From assembly GCF_937958535.1 (NCBI RefSeq), contig NZ_CALGNQ010000244.1, forward strand, positions 1 through 43,722: DNA of 43,722 nt. The letters are read 5' to 3'. This document shows, piece after piece, positions 8,220 through 14,577 of this stretch. Below the pieces are notes generated by a model that was not told the DNA's origin, searched no databases, and saw nothing but the letters and a program-made list of their open reading frames with translations. Every line of letters starts with the position of its first letter. Position 1 is the stretch's first letter. This DNA is from an uncultured Georgenia sp. GTDB lineage: Bacteria; Actinomycetota; Actinomycetes; Actinomycetales; Actinomycetaceae. The position numbers were made by a program, and so were the translations under genes.

Positions 8220-8292
8220 CAGGGCAGGTGGGACTCGAACCCACAACCGCCGGTTTTGGAGACCGGTGCGCTGCCAATTGCGCCACTGCCCT
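8220..8292 (-). tRNA. trpT: tRNA-Trp (anticodon CCA)
   Basis: A full cloverleaf of 73 nt can be drawn: acceptor AGGGCAG with CTGCCCT, discriminator G, an anticodon loop containing CCA, and a standard T arm with GTTCGAGTC. The 3' CCA is not encoded. It lies 63 bp upstream of secE, the usual position of trpT in actinobacteria. Confidence 0.97.
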
Positions 8293-8385
8293 TCACTGGC
8301 CTCCGTGCCAGGTCGGCCCCTGCGGCCCCGTCCGGGACGGACGAGCGCATGGTCCAGCCTGGCAGCCGGAAGCCACCAGGGGAAG

Positions 8386-8415
8386 AGTGTACGCGTCCGG
8401 GGCCCCTGGGTCGAA
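8386..8415 (-). promoter_or_regulatory. Candidate promoter for tRNA-Trp/secE
   Basis: On the minus strand TACACT (8391-8386) fits a -10 element, with TTCGAC 18 bp upstream as a partial -35. Transcription would begin about 87 nt before the mature tRNA. This is the only clear candidate in the 220 bp between the tRNA and the divergent aminotransferase gene. Confidence 0.35.
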
Positions 8416-8513
8416 CCCGACCCTCCGTGATACTCGTCGCGCCCCACGTTGCAACGTTGCTTGCGACGTGGACGGCCGGGTCGCCGGGAGGCTCGCCGTG
8501 CCACCATAGCGGG

Positions 8514-9740
8514 GTGAGCGACGAGACCATCAACCCGACCACCCCCACCCGCCGGCGCGTGTCGGCACGGCTCTCGGCGATCGCCGAGTCCGCGACCCTC
8601 GCCGTGGACGCCAAGGCGAAGGCGCTCAAGGCCGCGGGCCGGCCGGTCATCGGCTTCGGCGCCGGCGAGCCGGACTTCCCCACGCCGCAGTACATCGTCG
8701 AGGCGGCGGTGGCGGCGGCCCAGGACCCGGTGAACCACCGCTACTCCCCGGCCAAGGGGCTGCCGGCGCTCCGGGAGGCGATCGCGGCCAAGACGCTGCG
8801 CGACTCGGGGTACGAGGTCTCCCCCGACCACGTGCTCGTCACCAACGGCGGCAAGCAGGCCGTCTACCAGGCGTTCGCCGCCGTCGTCGACCCGGGTGAC
8901 GAGGTGCTGCTGCCCTCCCCGTACTGGACCACCTACCCCGAGGCCATCGCGCTGGCCGGGGGCACGCCGGTGGAGGTGTTCGCCGGGTCGGACCAGGACT
9001 ACCTCGTCACGGTCGAGCAGCTCGAGGCCGCCCGCACGCCGCGGACCAAGGCGCTGCTCTTCTGCTCGCCGTCGAACCCGACCGGCGCCGTCTACTCCCC
9101 CGAGCAGACCGCGGCGATCGGCCGCTGGGCGCACGAGCACGGCGTGTGGGTGGTCACCGACGAGATCTACGAGCACCTCGTCTACGACGACGCCGTCTTC
9201 ACGCCGATGCTGCGGGCGGTGCCCGAGCTCGCGGACACGACGATCGTGCTCAACGGGGTGGCCAAGACCTACGCGATGACCGGATGGCGGGTGGGCTGGA
9301 TGGTCGGCCCGGCCGACGTCGTCAAGGCCGCGACCAACCTCCAGTCCCACCTCACCTCGAACGTCGCCAACGTCTCCCAGCGCGCGGCGCTGGCCGCGGT
9401 GTCCGGCGACCTGTCCGCGGTGGAGACGATGCGGGCGGCCTTCGACGAGCGGCGGCGCACCATGGTGCGCATGCTGCGGGACATCGACGGGGTGGAGGTC
9501 CCCACGCCGCGCGGCGCGTTCTACGCCTACCCGAACGTCGAGGGCGTGCTGGGCCGCACCATCCGGGGCCGGACCCCGCAGACGTCCGCGGAGCTGGCGG
9601 CCCTCATCCTCGACGAGGTCGAGGTGGCGGTCGTGCCCGGTGAGGCGTTCGGCCCGAGCGGCTACCTCCGGCTGAGCTATGCCCTGGGGATGGACGACCT
9701 CGTCGAGGGCATCGGGCGCATCCAGGAGCTGCTCCGCTGA
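8514..9740 (+). CDS. aspC: Pyridoxal-phosphate aminotransferase, aspartate type
   Basis: Fold-type I aminotransferase that probably interconverts aspartate and oxaloacetate with glutamate/2-oxoglutarate. The 408-residue product shows the expected motifs: FGAGEPDFPTP near residue 47, SNPTGAVYSP (binds PLP and substrate carboxylate), TDEIYEHLVYD with the PLP-ring Asp, catalytic Lys251 in GVAKTYAMTGWRVGW, and the substrate-binding Arg in GYLRLSYA near the C-terminus. The start is GTG 8514 (MSDETINPTT), with no good Shine-Dalgarno; the transcript may be leaderless. An aminotransferase at this place next to secE is also found in Streptomyces. Specificity for aspartate rather than prephenate or alanine is inferred. 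Confidence 0.9.
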   Translation: MSDETINPTTPTRRRVSARLSAIAESATLAVDAKAKALKAAGRPVIGFGAGEPDFPTPQYIVEAAVAAAQDPVNHRYSPAKGLPALREAIAAKTLRDSGYEVSPDHVLVTNGGKQAVYQAFAAVVDPGDEVLLPSPYWTTYPEAIALAGGTPVEVFAGSDQDYLVTVEQLEAARTPRTKALLFCSPSNPTGAVYSPEQTAAIGRWAHEHGVWVVTDEIYEHLVYDDAVFTPMLRAVPELADTTIVLNGVAKTYAMTGWRVGWMVGPADVVKAATNLQSHLTSNVANVSQRAALAAVSGDLSAVETMRAAFDERRRTMVRMLRDIDGVEVPTPRGAFYAYPNVEGVLGRTIRGRTPQTSAELAALILDEVEVAVVPGEAFGPSGYLRLSYALGMDDLVEGIGRIQELLR

Positions 9741-9772
9741 CCCCACGGTGCGCACGCCGTCCGGGCGCCCGA

Positions 9773-9801
9773 CTCTCATCCCCGTCTCATCCCCGTCCTC
9801 G
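9773..9801 (+). promoter_or_regulatory. Tandem 11-bp boxes upstream of the histidine kinase gene
   Basis: CTCTCATC (9773-9780) and GTCTCATC (9784-9791) stand 11 bp apart, each followed by CCC, and a weaker GTCCTCGA begins 11 bp later. One-turn direct repeats are typical of OmpR/PhoB-family binding sites. Related boxes occur before the two small exported-protein genes at 12.7 and 13.2 kb, so autoregulation by the neighbouring regulator is proposed. Confidence 0.5.
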
Positions 9802-9806
9802 ATACT
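9801..9806 (+). promoter_or_regulatory. Candidate -10 element for the two-component operon
   Basis: GATACT lies exactly 6 nt before the GTG start at 9813, the geometry of a leaderless transcript. The tandem CTCTCATC boxes occupy the position of the -35 element, consistent with activation by a bound regulator. Confidence 0.45.
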
Positions 9807-9812
9807 GGACGG

Positions 9813-11318
9813 GTGCCACCTCCTCGTCGCCGCCCCCTGACGGTCCGGTCCCGCATCCTGGCGACCGTGGTCGTGCTCAGCGCGCTGGCGCTGGCGGCCG
9901 CCGGTGGCACCGCCTGGGCGCTGCAGCTGCGGCAGGTCGACCGTGACATCCAGGGAGCGCTCGAGCGCACCTACGCCGAGCTGGTCACGCTCGCGGAGAC
10001 CGGGGTGGACCCCGAGACCGGCGAGTCGTTCCAGGAGACCGGCCGGCTGCTCTACACCATGATGAGCAGGGAGGTGCCCGCCCCCTACGAGGGCATGGTC
10101 GCCTTCGCCCGGGACGACCTGCGCTACCGGACCCAGGACATCGGGGTGCCGCTGGCGCAGGACCCGGAGTTCGTGGACGCGGTCGCCGACACGTGGACCG
10201 CCGACGGGGTGGTCTTCGACACCATCCGGACCGCGCAGCGGGAGTACCGCTACGCGGGCATCCCGGTCCAGGTGGGCGACTCCACCCCCGGTTCGATCGT
10301 GCTCGCCTTCGACCGGGGCGCCCTGCGGTCGGCGGTCGGCGACACCTTCCGGACCTACGCGATCGTCGCCGTCGCCTCCCTCGCCCTCCTCGCCGTCGTC
10401 GCCTGGGTGCTCTCCGGCCGCCTGCTGCGACCGCTGCGCACGCTGCGCGAGACGGCCGGGCAGATCAGCGACACCGACCTGTCCCGGCGCATCCCCGTCG
10501 ACGGCGACGACGACCTGTCCGAGCTCGCGCGCACCTTCAACGACATGCTCGACCGGCTCGACACCGCGTTCCGGTCCCAGCGCAGGCTCCTCGACGACGC
10601 CGGGCACGAGCTGCGCACCCCGATCACCATCGTCCGCGGGCACCTGGAGCTCATGGACCCGGCCGACCCGCAGGACGCCGCCGACACCCGCGAGCTCGCC
10701 CTGCGTGAGCTCGACCGGATGCACCGGCTGGCCGACGACCTCGTCCTGCTCGCCAAGTCCGAGGCGCCGGACTTCGTCCGCAAGGAGCCCACCGACCTCG
10801 CTCCCCTGCTCGACAACGTGCTCGACCAGGCACGACAGCTCGGGCGACGCTACTGGCGGCTGACCGAACGGGTCGAGGCGGTCGTGCCGCTCGACCAGGA
10901 GCGGGTGACGCAGGCGCTCCTCCAGCTCGCCGCCAACGCGGTGAAGTTCTCCGAGGAGGGCAGCACGGTCCGGCTCGGGGCGGCCCTGCGGGACGGCGAC
11001 GTCGCGCTGTGGGTCGAGGACGAGGGCATCGGCATCCCGCCCGACCAGGTGGACCGCGTCTTCGACCGCTTCGCCCAGGTCACCGGGCCGCACGGCCGGC
11101 CGCGGTCCGGCTCGGGCCTGGGGCTGTCGATCGTCGCCGCCATCGCGGCAGCACACGGCGGGCGGGTGACGGTGAGCTCGCAGGTCGGCCGCGGCTCGCG
11201 CTTCACGCTGCTGCTCCCCGCACCGGGGTTGCGGCCGAGCACGCTCGCCGACGACGAGGTCGTCGTCGACCCCGACGAGGTCACCACGGAACTCACCGAC
11301 CAGGACGGAGCCAGGTAG
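9813..11318 (+). CDS. Sensor histidine kinase
   Basis: Membrane-bound sensor kinase of 501 residues. Transmembrane helix 1 is at about 13-37, an extracytoplasmic sensor region at 38-180 has no motif I recognise, and helix 2 is at 181-201. HAMP (202-254) and the HisKA domain follow, with phospho-acceptor His265 in DDAGHELRTP. The ATPase domain has an N box (QLAANAVKFS), G1 (DEGIGIPPDQ) and G2 (GSGLGLSIV). The GTG start at 9813 lacks a Shine-Dalgarno and may be leaderless. Its stop TAG shares a base with the regulator's GTG, so the pair is translationally coupled. The signal sensed is unknown; the facing exported proteins are the most likely targets. Confidence 0.93.
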   Translation: MPPPRRRPLTVRSRILATVVVLSALALAAAGGTAWALQLRQVDRDIQGALERTYAELVTLAETGVDPETGESFQETGRLLYTMMSREVPAPYEGMVAFARDDLRYRTQDIGVPLAQDPEFVDAVADTWTADGVVFDTIRTAQREYRYAGIPVQVGDSTPGSIVLAFDRGALRSAVGDTFRTYAIVAVASLALLAVVAWVLSGRLLRPLRTLRETAGQISDTDLSRRIPVDGDDDLSELARTFNDMLDRLDTAFRSQRRLLDDAGHELRTPITIVRGHLELMDPADPQDAADTRELALRELDRMHRLADDLVLLAKSEAPDFVRKEPTDLAPLLDNVLDQARQLGRRYWRLTERVEAVVPLDQERVTQALLQLAANAVKFSEEGSTVRLGAALRDGDVALWVEDEGIGIPPDQVDRVFDRFAQVTGPHGRPRSGSGLGLSIVAAIAAAHGGRVTVSSQVGRGSRFTLLLPAPGLRPSTLADDEVVVDPDEVTTELTDQDGAR

Positions 11319-11989
11319 TGTCGCAGATTCTCATCGCCGAGGACGAGCCGGGGATCTCCTCGTTCATCACCAAGGGGCTGCGTGCCGCCGGGTACGCCTC
11401 CACCGCGGTGACGACCGGCCAGGAGGCGCTGGTCCTGGCGCTGAGCGGGGACTTCCAGCTCCTCGTGCTCGACATCGGGCTGCCCGACATCGACGGCTTC
11501 ACCGTGCTGCGCCGGCTCCGGGAGAGCGGCTCGACACTGCCCGTGATCATCCTCACCGCGCGCACCTCGGTCGACGACACCGTCGCCGGCCTGGAGGGCG
11601 GCGCCGACGACTACATGCCCAAGCCGTTCCGGTTCCAGGAGCTGCTCGCCCGGATCCGGCTGCGGCTGCGCGCGGGCGAGCAGGGTGCCGACACCTCGGT
11701 GCTGTCCTACGGCGACCTGTCGCTCGACCTGCGCACCCGGACCGCGACGGTGGCCCGCGCGGAGGTGGAGCTCTCCGCGCGGGAGTTCTCGCTGTTGGAG
11801 ACGTTCCTGTCCCACCCGGGCCAGGTGCTCAGCCGTGAGCAGCTGCTCGACCGGGTGTGGGGGTACGACTTCGACCCGGGCTCCAACGTCGTCGACGTCT
11901 ACGTGCGCTACCTGCGCAAGAAGGTCGGTGCGGAACGCATCGTCACGGTCCGCGGCATGGGTTACCGCCTCGTCGACGTCACCCGCTGA
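11318..11989 (+). CDS. OmpR-family response regulator
   Basis: DNA-binding response regulator of 223 residues, partner of the kinase immediately upstream. The receiver domain has the acidic pair Glu8-Asp9, phospho-acceptor Asp52 (LLVLDIGLPDIDGF), Thr80 and Lys102 (YMPKPF). The C-terminal winged-helix domain (about 128-222) has the usual LSAREFSLLETFLSHPGQV and VDVYVRYLRKKV stretches. The start GTG overlaps the kinase stop, and GGACGGAG precedes it. OmpR-family regulators bind tandem repeats about 11 bp apart, as found before the kinase gene and the two small exported-protein genes. The gene ends before a strong bidirectional hairpin. Confidence 0.95.
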   Translation: MSQILIAEDEPGISSFITKGLRAAGYASTAVTTGQEALVLALSGDFQLLVLDIGLPDIDGFTVLRRLRESGSTLPVIILTARTSVDDTVAGLEGGADDYMPKPFRFQELLARIRLRLRAGEQGADTSVLSYGDLSLDLRTRTATVARAEVELSAREFSLLETFLSHPGQVLSREQLLDRVWGYDFDPGSNVVDVYVRYLRKKVGAERIVTVRGMGYRLVDVTR

Positions 11990-12080
11990 GGGCCTCCGCC
12001 CGCGGCGCCCCACCTCCCACCGACAGCCCACCTCCCAGCGAGGGCCCGGTTCCCGGCAACGGCGCCGTACGGACACAGCG

Positions 12081-12114
12081 CAGCGGCCCGGCACCGTGGG
12101 GTGCCGGGCCGCTG
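12081..12114. terminator. Bidirectional terminator between regulator and small exported protein A
   Basis: Arms 12081-12095 and 12100-12114 are exact 15-bp reverse complements with a 4-nt loop. The hairpin lies between two convergent genes, 91 bp after the regulator stop and 10 bp after the stop of the minus-strand gene, so it can serve both. No T tract is present. Confidence 0.75.
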
Positions 12115-12124
12115 GGCGTGGAGG

Positions 12125-12619
12125 TCAGTCGGCGGAGTCGGCCGAGACCGGCGACGGGGCCGAGACAGGGCTGTCGGCCGTGTTCGGGCTGGCCGCGCTC
12201 TGCGGGCTCGGGGGCGTCGCCGGGCTCTGCGGGCTGGCCGGGCTCTGCGGGCTGGCCGGGCTCGGCGGCGTGGCAGGTGACCGGGGCGTCTGGGCGCTCG
12301 GCGCGCTCACGGCGGTGCGGGCGCTCTGCGCGCTCACCGCGGAGCGGGCGCTCTGGGCGCTGACGGCGGTCTGGGCCGTCACGGCGGAGCCGGCGGTCGG
12401 GGAGGCAGGGTCCGTCGCGCGGGTGTCCGCGGCCGCGGTCCTCGTCGCGGCGGTCGCCTTCTCCCGGGTGGAGGGCCCGGCCGTCTCCTCGGCCGCGAGG
12501 TCGATGCCGGGAAGGGAGTCCTCACGCGGCTCGTCGGCCGTGGCGCTCACGATGCTCCCACCGAGCACGGCGACCGCGCCGAGGGCTCCGGTGACCACCC
12601 ATCCGTGTCGACGGTTCAT
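12125..12619 (-). CDS. Exported Ser/Ala/Pro triplet-repeat protein A
   Basis: Unrecognised 164-residue protein. A Sec-type signal peptide spans about residues 1-28 (MNRRHGWVV, hydrophobic core, then A-T-A before Asp29). A short acidic conserved segment (LPGIDLAAEE, 36-45) and DTRATDPASP (65-74) follow. From residue 75 to the last residue, 164, the chain is 30 uninterrupted tripeptides [Ser/Thr]-[Ala/Pro]-X (for example SAQ, SAR, TPP, SPQ, ending SAD SAD). Such a chain should form a polyproline-II-like rod with one hydroxylated face, a plausible target for protein O-mannosylation. It is paralogous to the next gene and has regulator-box-like repeats upstream. An AGGAG site precedes the ATG. Function unknown. 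Confidence 0.8.
   Translation of the reverse strand: MNRRHGWVVTGALGAVAVLGGSIVSATADEPREDSLPGIDLAAEETAGPSTREKATAATRTAAADTRATDPASPTAGSAVTAQTAVSAQSARSAVSAQSARTAVSAPSAQTPRSPATPPSPASPQSPASPQSPATPPSPQSAASPNTADSPVSAPSPVSADSAD
12221..12263 (-). repeat. 18-bp tandem repeat within gene A
   Basis: An 18-bp unit occurs at 12221-12238 and 12239-12256, followed by a 7-bp partial copy. It encodes alternating SPQ and SPA tripeptides. The near-identity at DNA level points to recent slippage or unequal exchange, so triplet number may vary between strains. Confidence 0.75.
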
Positions 12620-12692
12620 CTCTCCATCACTCCTGTGTCTCGTGGGCCTCGGGGGCCTGCTCTTCCTGATGTCCCCTACTCAACCGGGCCGA

Positions 12693-12732
12693 GGTGAGAC
12701 CACGAGGAGGAGGTGATGAGGGTTCTCTCATC
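12693..12732 (-). promoter_or_regulatory. Regulator-box cluster upstream of gene A
   Basis: Reading the minus strand, CCCTCATC (12722-12715) and GTCTCACC (12700-12693) are 22 bp apart, with TCCTCCTC in phase between them. An opposite-facing copy (CTCTCATC on the plus strand, 12725-12732) lies 2 bp away and overlaps the stop codon of gene B. The same layout precedes gene B, and related 11-bp repeats precede the kinase gene. Confidence 0.5.
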
Positions 12733-13192
12733 AGTCGGCGGAGTCGGCCGAGGGCGGGCTCGCCGGGCTGTCCACGGTGTCCGCGCTCACCGGTGTCGGC
12801 GCGGAGACGGCGGTGGGCGCGGTGTCCTGAGCCGGTGCCTGGGTGCGCGCCGGCTGCGGACGCTGCGTCTGGGCGGGCGCCGGGGTGCGGGCCGGCTGCT
12901 GCTGGGCCGGGGCCTGGGTGCGGGTCTCCCCGGGCGCGCGGTCGGGCGTCGCCGCCGACGTCGCCGTCCGTGCGGTCGTCGCGCTCCTCGCGTCGGGGGA
13001 CGCCGGGTCGGTGGCGCGGGTGTCCGGCGTCGGTTCCGCCGCCGGCGACGGCGACTCCGGTGCCTCCAGCCGCACGGCGGGCAGCTCGGTGTCGGTCCGC
13101 GGCGGGGCGTTGACCGCGGCCGCCGCCCAGCTCGCCGCCCCCACACCGAGGACGCCGAGCACCCCCGTCGTGACCCACCGTCGCCTGTTCAT
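12731..13192 (-). CDS. Exported Ser/Ala/Pro triplet-repeat protein B
   Basis: Unrecognised 153-residue paralogue of gene A. The signal peptide covers about residues 1-29 (MNRRRWVTTG, hydrophobic core, V-N-A as likely cleavage site). LPAVRLEAPE (38-47) corresponds to LPGIDLAAEE in A, and DTRATDPASP (57-66) is identical in both. The tripeptide pattern [Ser/Thr]-[Ala/Pro]-X covers 70-84 and 124-153 (ten triplets, one with Val in place of Ala/Pro, ending SAD SAD). Between these lies a Gln/Pro/Ala/Thr-rich linker. The ATG 13192 is preceded by GGGAGGAGG; an upstream in-frame start is less likely. It lies between the phosphotransferase gene and gene A, with a similar box cluster upstream. Function unknown. 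Confidence 0.78.
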   Translation of the reverse strand: MNRRRWVTTGVLGVLGVGAASWAAAAVNAPPRTDTELPAVRLEAPESPSPAAEPTPDTRATDPASPDARSATTARTATSAATPDRAPGETRTQAPAQQQPARTPAPAQTQRPQPARTQAPAQDTAPTAVSAPTPVSADTVDSPASPPSADSAD

Positions 13193-13247
13193 GCCCGTTC
13201 CTCCTCCCGGTGCGCCCACGGCACCCCACCTCAGCAGAACCGACGAA

Positions 13248-13287
13248 GATGAGAGCGCGAGGAGGAAAAGATGAGAGGGCTCTCATG
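13248..13287 (-). promoter_or_regulatory. Regulator-box cluster upstream of gene B
   Basis: Two identical CTCTCATC boxes on the minus strand (13277-13270 and 13255-13248) are 22 bp apart, with TCCTCCTC in phase between them. A plus-strand CTCTCATG copy (13280-13287) faces them across 2 bp and overlaps the end of the phosphotransferase gene. The nearest box is 56 bp before the start of gene B. Confidence 0.5.
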
Positions 13288-14506
13288 AGGCGCGGCGGGC
13301 CCCGGCCAGCCAGCGCTCGGCCTCGGCCAGACGCCCCTCGGCGTCCGCCCGCCAGTCCGCGGCTCCCCCGCGGCGGGCCCCGGCGATGAGCGAGAGCACG
13401 ACGCCGGCCGCGCGGGCGTGCAGCGCCCCCGGGTCCACCCAGCGGGCGCACATCGCGGTCCACGTCTCCAGCACGGCGGGCACGGCCGGGTACGTCAGCG
13501 GCGCGAGGTGGGGCAGCACGCTGACGTGGGCGAGGAGGCAGGCGAGGTCGTCGACGCGGTGCCCCGGGCCCAGGGCGTCGACGTCGAGCAGGGTGCTCAC
13601 CCGCCCGTCGGTCATGAGCAGGTTCGCCTCGTAGAGGTCGCCGTGGGTGGGGACCACCGGCCCGGGGTCGGTCCGGGCCAGCGCGGCCTCCACGCCGTCG
13701 GCCAGCGCCTCGATGCGTGCGCGGTGCTCCGGCAGCACGACGCTGGCGGCGTGCGCGTAGTGCCGGGCGCGTTCCGCCCACGCCGGCCGCCGGGGCAACT
13801 CGACCGCCTCCCGTGGCAGGTGGTCGAGGACGGCGACGACGTCCTCCAGCACTCCGCGGGCGCGGGAGCTCTCCATCCCGCGGGCCAGGTCGTTGGCCAG
13901 GGAGGTCCCGGTGCCGGCCCGGATGGCGAGCAGGCCGTCCTCGTCGGCGAGGAGCACCCGGGGTGCCGGGACCCCGGCGGCGGTGAGCATGCGGTGCCGC
14001 GCCTCCAGGTCGCGCAGCGTCTTGGGGCGCACCACCTTGGCGTAGACCTCGCCGTCGGGCAGGTCGGCGCCGCGCGCCCGGACGACGGCGCGGCGCAGGG
14101 GGCGGTAGGCGAGCAGCTCGACGGCCGGCGGGTCGGCGAGGCGCAGCCGCCGGGCGAGCCCGCTCGGCGAGCACGCGTCGGCGAGTGCGGGCAGCTCGGG
14201 GTCGGCGGGGTGTCGCCAGACGTGGACGACGCTGCGGCCGTTCTCGAGCCGGACCAGCCCCTCCCCCGGCGCGGTGGTCACCCGGCCGGTGGTCGCGCAC
14301 AGGTAGTCGTCCGGTGCCCCGTCCCGGGTGCGCACGGTGTAGCCGACCGTGACGCCCGCACCGGGCCGGTGGTGGACGGTGTGCACCCGCCAGGGCCCCA
14401 GTGTGGCGCCCTCCGCGGCGAGGGCCGCGCGCAGGATCTCCGCCGCCTCCGGGCCGGTGAGCAGGGCGACGTCCTCCCGCTCGGCCTGCGACACCGACTC
14501 GTCCAT
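13283..14506 (-). CDS. APH-fold phosphotransferase (aminoglycoside phosphotransferase family)
   Basis: A 407-residue protein with the protein-kinase-like APH fold. The catalytic loop is HGDLYEANLL (His288, Asp290, Asn295), followed by a metal-binding Asp in LLDVDALGPGHRVDDLA, the hallmark of small-molecule kinases in this family. An upstream EVYAKVVRP stretch may supply the ATP-binding Lys. The C-terminal part is helical and Ala/Arg-rich. The ATG 14506 has only a weak ribosome binding site. It is upstream of gene B on the same strand and divergent from the deaminase gene. Nothing marks it as a resistance gene; the substrate could be a sugar, maltose-like glucan or other metabolite. Confidence 0.75.
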   Translation of the reverse strand: MDESVSQAEREDVALLTGPEAAEILRAALAAEGATLGPWRVHTVHHRPGAGVTVGYTVRTRDGAPDDYLCATTGRVTTAPGEGLVRLENGRSVVHVWRHPADPELPALADACSPSGLARRLRLADPPAVELLAYRPLRRAVVRARGADLPDGEVYAKVVRPKTLRDLEARHRMLTAAGVPAPRVLLADEDGLLAIRAGTGTSLANDLARGMESSRARGVLEDVVAVLDHLPREAVELPRRPAWAERARHYAHAASVVLPEHRARIEALADGVEAALARTDPGPVVPTHGDLYEANLLMTDGRVSTLLDVDALGPGHRVDDLACLLAHVSVLPHLAPLTYPAVPAVLETWTAMCARWVDPGALHARAAGVVLSLIAGARRGGAADWRADAEGRLAEAERWLAGARRAS

Positions 14507-14565
14507 GGGGACAGTCCACCACGTCCGTGCGGTGCGTGGCCGGTGGTCGGGCCGCCCGGTCGTGG

Positions 14566-14571
14566 CAGACT
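14566..14571 (+). promoter_or_regulatory. Candidate -10 element for leaderless deaminase transcript
   Basis: CAGACT lies 6 nt before the GTG at 14578, matching the geometry before the kinase gene and murB. No Shine-Dalgarno is visible, which supports a leaderless mRNA. No clear -35 is seen. Confidence 0.4.
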
Positions 14572-14577
14572 CGCCCC

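Noticed and set aside
12221..12263. Short tandem repeat considered as part of a CRISPR array or non-coding satellite.
   Set aside because: The 18-bp units are directly adjacent without spacers and encode in-register SPA/SPQ tripeptides. No CRISPR-like array was seen in the window.
13283..14506. Antibiotic-resistance call for the APH-fold protein.
   Set aside because: The catalytic motif defines only the fold; there is no resistance context, and most actinobacterial relatives act on metabolites.
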